The notes: generated by a model not told the origin, from the letters alone. DNA of 64,000 bases from Mycolicibacterium arabiense (GCF_010731815.2 NZ_AP022592.1:370051-434050), one strand, 5' to 3'; shown: positions 8,494 to 17,427, counted from the first letter of the stretch. Program-made: numbers and translations.

Positions 8494-9144
8494 TCACACG
8501 ACGGCGTAGCCCAATCGCTTTGCTGCGCCCGCGATGCGGGTCGCTAGGTCCGGGTGGGTCAGTGGCAGCGAGAGATTCGGGCGGTCCGGCATCGCCCGGG
8601 CCGCGGGTGCGAACAGTGCCAGGCATGGTGCGCCGGCGAACCGGCTGTTGTATCGCATGCCGTCGATTGTGGGGTGGGCATCGACGATGTGGCGTGCCCA
8701 GGCCTGGGTGATGGTGTGGGGACCGGTGGAGATGGCGTAGGTGCCTCCGGCTCGCGTCGCCCAAGCGCCGTGACTGTCGGCGGCGACGTCGAGGACGGTG
8801 AGCGCTCGGGTGAACGACAGGCCGGTCAGGTAGGGGGCGTGTCGTTGGCGGTCGATCGTGCGGTCGACTTGAAACGCCTCTGCCAGTGCAGCATCGGGTG
8901 TGGACGCGCCGTACCAGACACCGCGTTCGGGATCCTCGGCCCGAGGGAGGCGGTGGGGGTCGAAGCGCAGCAGTGGACCGAACGTGCGCAGGGCATTCCA
9001 GGCCAGGACGTGCTCACCTTCGGTCTTGTGCATCCGCCACCACACCTCATCGGGTGTGATGACGCGCGTCTCGCCGGTGTGCAACCCAAGTGCGCGCAGC
9101 TCGTGCGCAGATGGAGGATCAGGCAGCATCGGGCCCGGTGTCAC
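8494..9144 (-). CDS. RES-domain toxin (predicted NAD+-degrading)
   Basis: The 216-residue protein has RES-family landmarks: an early conserved arginine (VWWRMHKTEG), the GVWYGASTPDAALAEAF box, FTRALTVLDV and a late DGMRYNSRFAGAPCLALF box. RES toxins such as MbcT of M. tuberculosis are NAD+ phosphorylases or hydrolases that drain cellular NAD+ unless bound by their antitoxin. The GTG start at 9144 overlaps the antitoxin stop by four bases (GTGA), so the frame upstream of it is not part of the gene. The toxin follows the antitoxin, the usual order for RES/Xre pairs, and would support plasmid stability. Confidence 0.85.
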   Translation of the reverse strand: MTPGPMLPDPPSAHELRALGLHTGETRVITPDEVWWRMHKTEGEHVLAWNALRTFGPLLRFDPHRLPRAEDPERGVWYGASTPDAALAEAFQVDRTIDRQRHAPYLTGLSFTRALTVLDVAADSHGAWATRAGGTYAISTGPHTITQAWARHIVDAHPTIDGMRYNSRFAGAPCLALFAPAARAMPDRPNLSLPLTHPDLATRIAGAAKRLGYAVV

Positions 9145-9737
9145 GTGGCCGCCCAGTCGGCGACGTCGATGAGGTTGAGCACCGGTTCCACGGGCTGGCC
9201 ATGGAGCAGCCACTCCCTGACCGACTTCGGCTGTCCGTCGATGAGCAATTCGGACTGGGGTGTCAGGAGGAACCCGGCGACCGAGGTGGGGTGCAGACCA
9301 CGGGGCAACAGGTGGGGCAACACTCGGTCGAGCCCGCGGACGTACTTGAGCGTCAGCGAGTCCCGACCGTTGTGCACCGTGTCGAACTGCAGCGACGGAT
9401 ACACCCACGTGCCGCCGTCGTCGATCGCCCACACCGTGTGGTTGAGGCGGCGCTGCCTCACTCGGGAATCGTTGACGCCCAGGCCCATGGCGACCTCGGC
9501 GGCGGTGTAGGCCGTGCTGTAGATGCGGCCCATGTGGGCGGTGACGTCGGCGGCGGTCTCTGCGTAGGCCCCGGGGTCCTCGGTGAAGCCTGCGTCATCG
9601 AGCAGTTGAGCCTCGGCGGCGGTGAGCTGGGTGGCCCACGGTCGGTGGGCGGGCAAGGCCTTGAGGGCGGCGATGAGATCATCGCGCCCCAGGTCGAAGC
9701 GATCCCGCAACAGCTGATCGAGTTCGTCTACGGTCAT
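9141..9737 (-). CDS. Antitoxin of the RES pair (Xre/MbcA/ParS-like)
   Basis: The 198-residue protein precedes and overlaps the RES toxin gene. Residues about 75-115 contain a helix-turn-helix-like stretch (AAEVAMGLGVNDSRVRQRRL) followed by short strands. The C-terminus (HPTSVAGFLLTPQSELL, SVREWLLHGQPVEPVLNLI) matches the toxin-binding pattern of DUF2384/MbcA antitoxins, in which this segment caps the toxin active site. It should bind its own promoter; an inverted repeat lies 23 bases upstream. Start ATG 9737. Confidence 0.8.
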   Translation of the reverse strand: MTVDELDQLLRDRFDLGRDDLIAALKALPAHRPWATQLTAAEAQLLDDAGFTEDPGAYAETAADVTAHMGRIYSTAYTAAEVAMGLGVNDSRVRQRRLNHTVWAIDDGGTWVYPSLQFDTVHNGRDSLTLKYVRGLDRVLPHLLPRGLHPTSVAGFLLTPQSELLIDGQPKSVREWLLHGQPVEPVLNLIDVADWAAT

Positions 9738-9759
9738 GTCATCAACCCTTCATTGCAAC

Positions 9760-9791
9760 TAACGGCGATTAACACCATCGTACACCCGTTA
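9760..9791 (-). promoter_or_regulatory. Candidate operator of the RES toxin-antitoxin operon
   Basis: TAACGG and its inverse CCGTTA are separated by 20 bases just upstream of the antitoxin start, within an AT-richer stretch. Antitoxins of this family repress their own operon through such repeats. The assignment rests on position and symmetry only. Confidence 0.35.
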
Positions 9792-9956
9792 CCAATCCGC
9801 GGGACTTAGCGGCGGCCACCGCGAATCATCTCTTCGGGACCAAGGTCATCGCGCGGCCGTAAATCCGCTGCGCGACGTGTTGAGTTAAGAACCGGAGGTC
9901 GAAGAAGTGCACGACCGTCTCCGGGTCGAGATCACCCCGAAGAGGAGGAGGCGAGC

Positions 9957-10130
9957 ATGCGCCACCTCGATGACCGCCGGGGAGGTTTCTGGCCGCCCGG
10001 GTGCAAACCGGTGTCCCCTGACGGTGCCATTTTGGCGGCGATGTGGGCGTTGCTGGTGGCGGCGGCGCCGAGAGTGCAACTAATCTCATGGGCGTGGGCT
10101 TCTGGGATCAACAGGTCAACGACCTGGTGA
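9957..10130 (+). CDS. Possible 57-residue small protein overlapping the next gene start
   Basis: ATG 9957 has one of the strongest ribosome-binding sequences in the window (AGGAGGAGG, five bases away). It opens a 57-codon frame ending in TGA at 10130, inside the start region of the DUF4226-like gene in another frame. The middle is hydrophobic (AILAAMWALLVAAAP), so it could be a small membrane peptide or a leader whose translation is coupled to the next gene. No homologue is recognised; the evidence is the ribosome site alone. Confidence 0.35.
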   Translation: MRHLDDRRGGFWPPGCKPVSPDGAILAAMWALLVAAAPRVQLISWAWASGINRSTTW

Positions 10131-10942
10131 CGGGCATTGGTGGTCTGGGCGGCGGCAACGTGCTGTTGGACACGCCGACGCCGGACCCGACGCTGCCGCC
10201 AAGTTACTACCCGCAGATTCCGACGTGGGATGACCTCACACCGGACGTTCCGCAGTACCCGCCCTACGTTCCCGAGCAAGACATGCACACTTCCTCGGGG
10301 ATGCCGCGCTCGACGCTGGACGGCATCCATGGCGACGGAGATGTCATCCTCAAGAAGCCGGGCGAACTGGGTCCCCCGCACTATCCGATGGGGCCGAGAT
10401 ACACGGAGTCGCCGGAGGGATCAGGTGTTTGGGTTCCAGACCATCGCCCCTATCCCCCGGGCTCCGTGCTGCCGGCCGGATGGTCGGGCAAGGGCGCCGA
10501 GGAAGCCGACGCGGCCGATGCGGCTCTGCGGAAGACACGTGACGCGCTGAACCACGCCGATCAGGGGCTGGCCCACAACATCACCAACGCTCACGCCGCT
10601 GACGCCCAGTCCAAGATGCAGCTGCAGCGGATTCAGCAGGAGATCAAGCTGGGCGTTGCCGCGTTGCAGCCGAGCCTGGGCACCGCGGCCGGTCGCGAGC
10701 AGCTCGCGCAGTTCCTGGACCAGAAGGCGTCCGAGGCCAAGCGGGTGGCCAGAAACGCCCAGGAGATGTCGACGCGTCTGGCGTCGAACTTCCAGACGGT
10801 GGGCCACCAGTTCGCCGCCGCCTCGGACCCGTGGGATGACTGGGACGGCGAAACCGACGAAAGCTGGATGGAGCCCATCGATCCTGGTGGCGCGGGTGCC
10901 GGCCCCAATGCCGGACCCGCCATCCCCCCGAGCCTGATCTAA
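10088..10942 (+). CDS. DUF4226-like ESX-associated protein
   Basis: The protein has a Gly-rich start, a long Pro-rich middle (about residues 30-145) and a C-terminal helical domain (about 150-260). In that domain LRKTRDALNHADQGLAHNI, LQPSLGTAAGREQLAQFLDQ and the KRVARNAQEMSTRL region align with the same domain in the ESX-locus protein at 33910-35529 (ALAKNKTALAEADEELVDA, LGPSLDTPAGQQQLNDFLQ). I recall this as DUF4226, found in mycobacterial secreted proteins. A likely role is as a secretion substrate or accessory factor of the plasmid ESX system. ATG 10088 is chosen; GTG 10043 in frame is possible. Confidence 0.7.
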   Translation: MGVGFWDQQVNDLVTGIGGLGGGNVLLDTPTPDPTLPPSYYPQIPTWDDLTPDVPQYPPYVPEQDMHTSSGMPRSTLDGIHGDGDVILKKPGELGPPHYPMGPRYTESPEGSGVWVPDHRPYPPGSVLPAGWSGKGAEEADAADAALRKTRDALNHADQGLAHNITNAHAADAQSKMQLQRIQQEIKLGVAALQPSLGTAAGREQLAQFLDQKASEAKRVARNAQEMSTRLASNFQTVGHQFAAASDPWDDWDGETDESWMEPIDPGGAGAGPNAGPAIPPSLI

Positions 10943-11070
10943 GCCCCTTCCTCCCGCGGCCAGCCAGCGCTGTGCTCTCACGGCGGGGGTGCGGTCGCAC
11001 GTCACCTTGGTGCGGGGCATGCAGACGCGACCGGTCTGTGCCCCGTGACCGCCGGTACTCGGGCGACTCC

Positions 11071-11083
11071 CGTCACAGTGACG
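11071..11083. repeat. 13-base palindrome CGTCACAGTGACG
   Basis: A perfect palindrome (apart from its central base) in the short region between two convergent genes. The same arms occur at 26853-26865 with a different central base, and the inner 11 bases at 23807-23817. It could be a shared operator; no binding protein is known. Confidence 0.35.
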
Positions 11084-11158
11084 CAATACCCTGGTGGTGA
11101 GGCGAAGGGTCAGCAGAGCCCTCGGCGCGGCTGGTTCCCCCGAGTGGCGGTGTGGGGC

Positions 11159-14100
11159 TCAGTGGCTGAGTTCTGGTCCGTCCTCGTCGCGTGAGCGGTC
11201 GTGGTCGCGGACGCTGGTGTCGCGTTGGTGGCGTTCGAGGGCGATGCGTTCGCGGATTCGCACGGCTCGGCGCACCGCGTCGGCGTTGGGGTAGCCCAGT
11301 TCTTCCACCAGCGCCGGTGTGGGATTGAGGGTCAGACTCCAACCGGGTTCGCGGCCGCGCATCTTCATCCGCTGGGCGGCGGCCTCGGCTCTGGCCTTGG
11401 CTTCGGGGCTCTCGGCGGCCATCCGCAACTCCAAGGTGAGGGCGGACAGTTCTGCCTGTTTCGCTTCCAGCTGGTTGCGCTGCTCGAAGGGTGCCGGCGG
11501 ATTGGCCAGCAGGTCGTCGAGTTCGTCGCGTTGACGCTCCTGTTCTCGCTGCAGGCGCGCGTGGTGTTCGGGCAGACCGGTGTAGAGGTTCTGGGCGCGC
11601 CGTAGCAGGCCGAGCTGCTTGGGCCCGGAGACGTCGAGCCCGAGTTGTGATCCGGCGGCCAGTAGCTCGGTGGCGTCGATCTCGGTGGTACGCGAGGGCA
11701 CGTCCAGGCGCAGCAGCAGCATGTCGTGGGTGAGGTCGCGGGCGCCTAGGACCTCGATCCCGTTGATGGAGGCGCCGATCGGTTCGTAACGGGAGGCACC
11801 GCGGTCTTTGCCGGCCATGTAGGCGCGCCGGCACGCCACGGTGAGCGCCGCCGCGGCCTCGGTTCGATCGGTGAAGGTTTGGGCGCCGATCACGATGCGG
11901 TGCGGCGCGTCGCCGCGCGCTTGGGCGGCTGCGGCCGCCGGTGCGATCTGCTCGATGTCGGCTTGCTTGGCGGGGATGGCGCGTTCCAGTACCCGCACCT
12001 GCCAGTTGCGGTTGCGCACGGACTGCTGGTGGGCGCGCTCCAACGCGGTCAACCGCCGCACGGTGTCGTCGAGTTCGACTTGGCGCAGGTAGCGGGGGTC
12101 GCCGGTGGCGATGGCCTTGGTCTCGGCGGCTGCGGCCCCGATGTCGCCTCCGCTGAGGTCTTCGATTTCGGAGTCGAGGACTTCACTGCGCCGCATCTGC
12201 TCGATGAACATTGCCTTGGCTTGGACGCGCTGCCACATCACCGTGTCGTAGCTCGACTCGGTGACGTAGTTGAATATGTCGATCTCCTCGTTCTGGTTGC
12301 CTTGGCGCAGGATTCGTCCCTCGCGCTGCTCCAGGTCGGCTGGCCGCCACGGGACGTCGACGTGATGCAGCGCGGAGAGGCGCGACTGCACGTTGGTGCC
12401 GGTGCCCATCTTCTCGGTACTGCCGATCAGCACGGAGACCTCGCCGCGATTGCATTGCGCGAACAAGGCTTTGAGCTGCGCTGGCTTGCGGGCTTCGTGG
12501 ACGAACCGCACCGCCTCGGGCGGCATTCCTTGAGCGACGAGTTCGTCTTTGATGGCTTGGTAGATGGTGAATTGGCGCGGGTCCTTCGACGGGGTGCCGC
12601 GGTCGCAGAACATCAGCTGCAGCGGTCCACGCGCAGGGAGCAGTTCGCCGGTGTCGCGATCCCGGTACTGGCGATCGGCCAGGCGTCGATGCACCTCCAT
12701 CGCCCGTTGGGCGACCTCTGCTGCCCGGCTGTGACTGGGCATGCCCAGATGCGCCATCCGGGGGTCTAGGGAGGCGTTGCGTCCGTCGTTGCTGATCTTG
12801 AGGATGTTGTCGCGCTGCGGTTTTCGCGCATCGAGATGGTCTGCGCGCCATCCGAGGTCGCTGATGAAGTCGATCAGTTCGATGTCGGGTTGGAGGCTGA
12901 CGATCTGGCGGGCACCGGTGCGCAGCTCGGGTAGCGCGACGGGCACCTGGTCGCGGGTGACGACGTCGGTGTAGGCACCCGACAGTGCGAGCAGCTCGGG
13001 CAGGTTGGTGTATTTCGCGACGCGGGTGACGGGCCGCAGTTTGGTGCCGGTCGAGTTGACCTCGATGCTGGTGTGGGTGGCGGTGAACGCCGCTCCCCAG
13101 TCCCCCAGGTCGGCGACCCCGGCGGCGTGTAACAGGTCGGGTCGCAGATAGGTCTGCATCACCCACAGCTCGCCGAGGGAGTTGGCGATCGGCGTTCCGG
13201 TGGCGAAGGTGGCGACGCGCTCGACGACGGCGTGTTCGGGGATGCCGCGGGCCCGCGCCTCGTCGCGGCGCCGTTCCCGTAGGACGTCGAGTTTGAGGCT
13301 GAGGTCCTCTGCCCGCTGCGCGGCCTTCGCGCACGACAGTTCCTCGATGTTGCACACGCGCTGCTTGTTCTTGTACATGTGCGCTTCGTCGATCAACAGG
13401 TAGTCGCAGCCCGACTCCTCGAAACGTAAACCCGCGTCTTTGGTTTCGGCCGCCATCAGCTTCTCTAGCCGGGCCTGGGCAGCCTTGATGGCCCGCATGA
13501 TGGCCTTCTGACTGCGCTCGACGGTGGCGTTCTCCAATTGTGCCCGCAGCTCGTCGAGTTGCTTTTCGGCGTAGGCGGTGCGGACGTCGTTGGACACGTT
13601 GATCGCGGTAAACGCCGATTGCGGCACGATCACCATGTCCCATTCGCTGGCTGCGCTCTGGGCGATGAACCGCCGGCGGCCCTCGTCGTTGGTGGCCGCG
13701 GACCCGAGCAGGACGTTGGCCGCTGGGTACCACTGCTTGGCTTCGCGTCCGACCTGCTCGATGATGTGGTTGGGCACCACGATCCAGGGCTGGCGGACCA
13801 GGCCGAGTCGCCGCAGTTCCATGGCGGCCATGAGCATGGTGCCGGTCTTGCCGGCACCGACCACGTGGTCGAGCAAAGTGGAGGGCTCGTTGGTGATGCG
13901 GGCGACGGCGTTGCGCTGGTAGCTGTGCGGGGTGAAGTGGTCGGAGAGTCCGGGTAGGCGTAGTTGGCTGCCGTCGTAGACGGGGGCGCGCAGGGAGTTG
14001 AAGCGGCGGTTGTACTCGGCGACGAGGGTGTCGCGGCGCTGGTCGTCAGACCACAGCCATCGGGTGAATTCTTCGGTGATCTTCGCGCATTTGGCTTGGG

Positions 14101-17100
14101 CGGCGAAGGTGGCTTGGGCGTCGACGTCGCCCTCTTCGGTGGTGATTACCACGGCCTTGGAGTTGCAGACAGCTTCGAGCAGACTCACCGCGTCGAAGTT
14201 GCGTTTCTGCAGGCCCCAGTCGTCGGTCATGAGGCGGCCGTTGCGCTTGTACTTGGCGACGTCAACCGTCCAACGGCCCCCGATGTGTTCGGCCTTGACG
14301 CCGTTGACGCCGAAGGTCTTCTCGGCGAAGGCCGCGACGACCGCGGCGGGGATCCAGGGTGCGCCGGGGCGGACCTTGATGTCTTCGGCCTCGCGTTGTT
14401 CGGGTTGCACCTCGCGCAGCGCTGCGACGTAGGGCTCGTAGGCGGGGTTGGTGTCGGCGGCCTCGATCGCGGCGGTGAGTTTGGAGCGCACGTTGCCCGA
14501 GAGCGCCGTGGTGGCCGGGATCAGCTCGTCGGGGTCATCGAGACTGGGGTAGACCAGACCGTCGAGCAGGGCGCGGGTGTCGTCGTCGCCGACGCCGAGC
14601 AGCTTGGAGATCAAGGCGACGTCGACGCGCCTGGTCCGGTCCAGGCTCATCGCCAGTGCTTCTTCGGGGGTATCGGCGGTGGCGCGTTCGGTGGCCGCGG
14701 TGAGTACATCGCGGGTGAAGATTGGTGCCTTAGTAGCGGTCCCGGTCTCGTCGTCGAAGTCCTCCAGTGCCGACACGACCGCCCAGCCGGGGTCATACCG
14801 CATGCCGCCCCGAAGATGCTGAGACTTCTTGAACGGCTCCGGTGGCTGCCAGGCTTCGGTCTCCCATTGCTCGAACACTTCGTCGGGAACGGGCCCGTCA
14901 TAGGGACGTCCGGTGGTGCCTTCTTTTTCGCGCCACTCCTTCTCGAGCTTGGTGATGCGTTTGTCGTGGCGGTCCTGTGTTGCGGGCGGGTACACCCATT
15001 CGAAGCGGTTGAGGGGGCCGCGCTTGCTGAGGTAGTTGTCGTAGAGCGTGTTGAGGTGTGCGCGGAGCTGCTCGCGGTCGTGTTCTGGCTCGCCGTCGCG
15101 CTGCGCGGCAATGAGTGCGGTGGCGACCTCGCGCAGGGCGATGAGTTCCCGGGTCTCCTCGATGAGCGTCTTGGGTGTTTTGTTGGGCTCCCACCCGTGG
15201 CCGGCCCAGTAGTCGATGCCGTGTCTGGCGGCGTTGTAGCGCAGTGTGTACAGCGGGGGATCGTCGGTTTGGGTGGCCTGGGTACGTAGGCCGGGCTCGA
15301 AAAGCGTTGCCGCGCGGTCGGGAAGGTCGTCGCTGCGGGCGGTGAGGCCTTGGCCGCGGGCCACGGCGGCCGCGATCATCGGCTGAAGTTGGTCGCGGAT
15401 CTGGTCTGCCAGGAGGTGGCCGGTGGGGCCGGTGACCGCGAGCTGCGCCGACCCGTGCAGACCGTGGCCGAGTTCGGTGGTGCCCAGCACTCGGTGCGGG
15501 TTGTTCAGGAAGTAGGCGTTGATGGGCACCTGGTCCTCGTCGCCCGTGCGGGGGTCGACGAGATCGGCGGTTTCGGTGTTGATCCAGTCCAGAGTGTCGA
15601 TGCTGAGACGCGGCCACGGACGAGCCTCGGTGCGGCGGCGGAAGATCAACAGGTCGGTGACAACGTCGGTGCCGGCTACCCGGCTAAAGGCCTGCGAGGG
15701 AAGTCGCAGCGCTCCAATCAGGTCCGCACGCTGGGCAATATGCTCGCGCGCAGCCGTTTTCACCGAATCCATGGTGTATCGACTCGTCAGGACGGCGACA
15801 TAACCACCTGGTGTGACCAGGGACAGCGATTTGATGATGAAGTGGTTGTGAATGCTATGGCGGCGCGCATTGTGCTGGGGGTCGGTCAATGCGTAGCGGC
15901 CGAACGGCACGTTGCCGATCGCGGCGGTGAAGCTGGCCTCGGGGACGCGAGTGGTTTCGAAGCCTTCGTGGCGCACCTGGGCCGAGGGGTAGAGCAGCGC
16001 GGCGATGGCCGCGGTGATGTCGTCTGCTTCGACGCCGACCATGGTCGTTCCCGCGGGAGCGTGGCCGATGAAGGTGCCGCTGCCACAGCCTGGTTCGAGC
16101 ACCGGGCCGCCGGAGAATCCCGCCGCGCCTAGTGCATCCCAGATCGCGGACACCACGGCGGGGTCGGTGTAGTGGGCGTTGAGGATGGAGGCTTGGGCGC
16201 GACGATACTGCTCGGGGGTGAGGAGGCCGGTGAGTTGAGCTCGCTCGGCGGCGAAGTCCTCGGCGCGAGGGTCGAAGACCTGCGGGATGGTGCCCCACCC
16301 GGACCAGGCGGCCAGGACACGCTGCTCGGGCGATGTCGCCGGCCGCTGCGCGTCGCGCAGCATGTGGACCATCTCGATGGCGGCCAGGTTGGCGCGGGCG
16401 CGCGCTTTGGCACCCGACGGGACCAGGACCTCCGTGCTGGCCGGGAAATCGGCGGCGCTGCGAAACTCCTCGGGGGCGAGGGCCGGTGGTGGGGTTAGTG
16501 GCTGTTCGGGGGGTACTGGTGTGGCCGCGGGGTCGTCGACTTCGACGGGTTCGAGCGCGTCGACCGTCTCAGCGGTAAGCGTTGCGATGTCGCCGTCGAG
16601 GTCGAGGTCGAGGTCGACTGGATCGTCGAACAGCGAGGCTTGGGGGCCTACCGCTCGGGGAGGCCGTCCGCTCGCAGGTCGCGGTAGATCATCTGCGCCA
16701 ACTCGGCGGTCAAGGGGTCCTCGGGGCGGGCGGGGAGCGGCTGGCCGTCCTCGGCCCGGGCCGACGTCAGGTACCCCGCCTTGATCCGGAACGGTCCCGA
16801 GAAGTCCGGGGCCGGCCACAGGCGATCGATCAGCGCTTCGAGGTCCTCGCTGGGCTCGGTCTGCAGAGCCGGGTGCGTCCAGCGCTGCTCCCAGCTGACT
16901 GTGGCTGGGTCCGGGATCGGGTCCGGGGTCTCCCACTCGGGGGTGGTCTCGTCGGTCGGGATCAGGTCGTACAGCTCGTTGTTGAGCACCGTCTGCGCTG
17001 CCTGTGCCCGGGCCGCCTCCAGCAGGGCCACCTTGGTTGCGTGGTTCGGCGTCTTGCCGTTGCGTTGGCGGCTCCACGCCGCGATGGCTTTCTCCCACAG

Positions 17101-17323
17101 CTCCTCGGCCATGCTGGCCGCCATCGAGCTGATGTCGTCCGCTTCGGTCGTCAAGAACTGCTCCCGCTGTTCCGGCGTCCATTCCTCGGGCAGGCTCAGA
17201 TCGGTCGAGTAGAAGGTTTGCACCGCCTTCAGGATCTCCGGATCGATCACCGTCACCGCCTGCCTCGTCGAGGATGCTGAACAGATCCGGTTGGTTCGGG
17301 TCCGGTGTTCTGTTGCGGCCCAT
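11159..17323 (-). CDS. Giant DNA methyltransferase-helicase (DarB-like)
   Basis: From about 16650 to 11159 this frame encodes an N6-adenine methyltransferase-like domain (motif I LEPGCGSGTF near 16100, catalytic-loop motif GNVPFG near 15915, normally NPPF). An SF2 helicase follows (Walker A VGAGKTGT near 13855, DEAH in LLIDEAHMY near 13395, motif VI QREGRILRQGNQ near 12320) with a long helical C-terminus. The architecture matches phage P1 DarB and large proteins of conjugative elements, thought to shield incoming DNA from restriction. ATG 17323 has an excellent AGGAGAGG site. However, between about 17255 and 16650 another frame looks like the real coding one (next entry), so two compensating frame changes, or a different start, are possible. 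Confidence 0.8.
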   Translation of the reverse strand: MGRNRTPDPNQPDLFSILDEAGGDGDRSGDPEGGANLLLDRSEPARGMDAGTAGAVLDDRSGRHQLDGGQHGRGAVGESHRGVEPPTQRQDAEPRNQGGPAGGGPGTGSADGAQQRAVRPDPDRRDHPRVGDPGPDPGPSHSQLGAALDAPGSADRAQRGPRSADRSPVAGPGLLGTVPDQGGVPDVGPGRGRPAAPRPPRGPLDRRVGADDLPRPASGRPPRAVGPQASLFDDPVDLDLDLDGDIATLTAETVDALEPVEVDDPAATPVPPEQPLTPPPALAPEEFRSAADFPASTEVLVPSGAKARARANLAAIEMVHMLRDAQRPATSPEQRVLAAWSGWGTIPQVFDPRAEDFAAERAQLTGLLTPEQYRRAQASILNAHYTDPAVVSAIWDALGAAGFSGGPVLEPGCGSGTFIGHAPAGTTMVGVEADDITAAIAALLYPSAQVRHEGFETTRVPEASFTAAIGNVPFGRYALTDPQHNARRHSIHNHFIIKSLSLVTPGGYVAVLTSRYTMDSVKTAAREHIAQRADLIGALRLPSQAFSRVAGTDVVTDLLIFRRRTEARPWPRLSIDTLDWINTETADLVDPRTGDEDQVPINAYFLNNPHRVLGTTELGHGLHGSAQLAVTGPTGHLLADQIRDQLQPMIAAAVARGQGLTARSDDLPDRAATLFEPGLRTQATQTDDPPLYTLRYNAARHGIDYWAGHGWEPNKTPKTLIEETRELIALREVATALIAAQRDGEPEHDREQLRAHLNTLYDNYLSKRGPLNRFEWVYPPATQDRHDKRITKLEKEWREKEGTTGRPYDGPVPDEVFEQWETEAWQPPEPFKKSQHLRGGMRYDPGWAVVSALEDFDDETGTATKAPIFTRDVLTAATERATADTPEEALAMSLDRTRRVDVALISKLLGVGDDDTRALLDGLVYPSLDDPDELIPATTALSGNVRSKLTAAIEAADTNPAYEPYVAALREVQPEQREAEDIKVRPGAPWIPAAVVAAFAEKTFGVNGVKAEHIGGRWTVDVAKYKRNGRLMTDDWGLQKRNFDAVSLLEAVCNSKAVVITTEEGDVDAQATFAAQAKCAKITEEFTRWLWSDDQRRDTLVAEYNRRFNSLRAPVYDGSQLRLPGLSDHFTPHSYQRNAVARITNEPSTLLDHVVGAGKTGTMLMAAMELRRLGLVRQPWIVVPNHIIEQVGREAKQWYPAANVLLGSAATNDEGRRRFIAQSAASEWDMVIVPQSAFTAINVSNDVRTAYAEKQLDELRAQLENATVERSQKAIMRAIKAAQARLEKLMAAETKDAGLRFEESGCDYLLIDEAHMYKNKQRVCNIEELSCAKAAQRAEDLSLKLDVLRERRRDEARARGIPEHAVVERVATFATGTPIANSLGELWVMQTYLRPDLLHAAGVADLGDWGAAFTATHTSIEVNSTGTKLRPVTRVAKYTNLPELLALSGAYTDVVTRDQVPVALPELRTGARQIVSLQPDIELIDFISDLGWRADHLDARKPQRDNILKISNDGRNASLDPRMAHLGMPSHSRAAEVAQRAMEVHRRLADRQYRDRDTGELLPARGPLQLMFCDRGTPSKDPRQFTIYQAIKDELVAQGMPPEAVRFVHEARKPAQLKALFAQCNRGEVSVLIGSTEKMGTGTNVQSRLSALHHVDVPWRPADLEQREGRILRQGNQNEEIDIFNYVTESSYDTVMWQRVQAKAMFIEQMRRSEVLDSEIEDLSGGDIGAAAAETKAIATGDPRYLRQVELDDTVRRLTALERAHQQSVRNRNWQVRVLERAIPAKQADIEQIAPAAAAAQARGDAPHRIVIGAQTFTDRTEAAAALTVACRRAYMAGKDRGASRYEPIGASINGIEVLGARDLTHDMLLLRLDVPSRTTEIDATELLAAGSQLGLDVSGPKQLGLLRRAQNLYTGLPEHHARLQREQERQRDELDDLLANPPAPFEQRNQLEAKQAELSALTLELRMAAESPEAKARAEAAAQRMKMRGREPGWSLTLNPTPALVEELGYPNADAVRRAVRIRERIALERHQRDTSVRDHDRSRDEDGPELSH

Positions 17324-17427
17324 ATTGTCCTCTCCTGGCTGACGGTGGCGGGGTCCGGGTAACCCCGGACGGCGAAGAACGCCCGTATCCGCCGGTCGGT
17401 GATGCCCATCGGCGGCCCCGGCGTCAT
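16648..17427 (-). CDS. Uncharacterised protein, or middle part of the methyltransferase-helicase, in another frame
   Basis: In this frame, 17256-16648 reads as convincing protein: VTVIDPEILKAVQTFYSTD, LSLPEEWTPEQREQF, helices, and a tail ending MIYRDLRADGLPER. The overlapping methyltransferase frame here is low-complexity and looks like shadow sequence. ATG 17427 overlaps the upstream stop (ATGA) and begins MTPGPPMGITDRRIRAFF; GTG 17256 is an alternative start. Since the helicase has no start codon close to its own first conserved residues (PQASLFDD, just after this stop), the two may be one polypeptide split by a one-base gain near 17260 and a one-base loss near 16660. Function unknown. Confidence 0.6.
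   Translation of the reverse strand: MTPGPPMGITDRRIRAFFAVRGYPDPATVSQERTIWAATEHRTRTNRICSASSTRQAVTVIDPEILKAVQTFYSTDLSLPEEWTPEQREQFLTTEADDISSMAASMAEELWEKAIAAWSRQRNGKTPNHATKVALLEAARAQAAQTVLNNELYDLIPTDETTPEWETPDPIPDPATVSWEQRWTHPALQTEPSEDLEALIDRLWPAPDFSGPFRIKAGYLTSARAEDGQPLPARPEDPLTAELAQMIYRDLRADGLPER

Noticed and set aside
12183..13733. Minus-strand open frame of 516 codons inside the helicase gene
   Set aside because: It overlaps clear helicase motifs in the correct frame; its own translation is Arg/Pro-rich without domains.
13964..15289. Plus-strand open frame of 441 codons opposite the methyltransferase-helicase
   Set aside because: Gly/Val-rich antisense shadow, common in high-GC DNA; no start signals.
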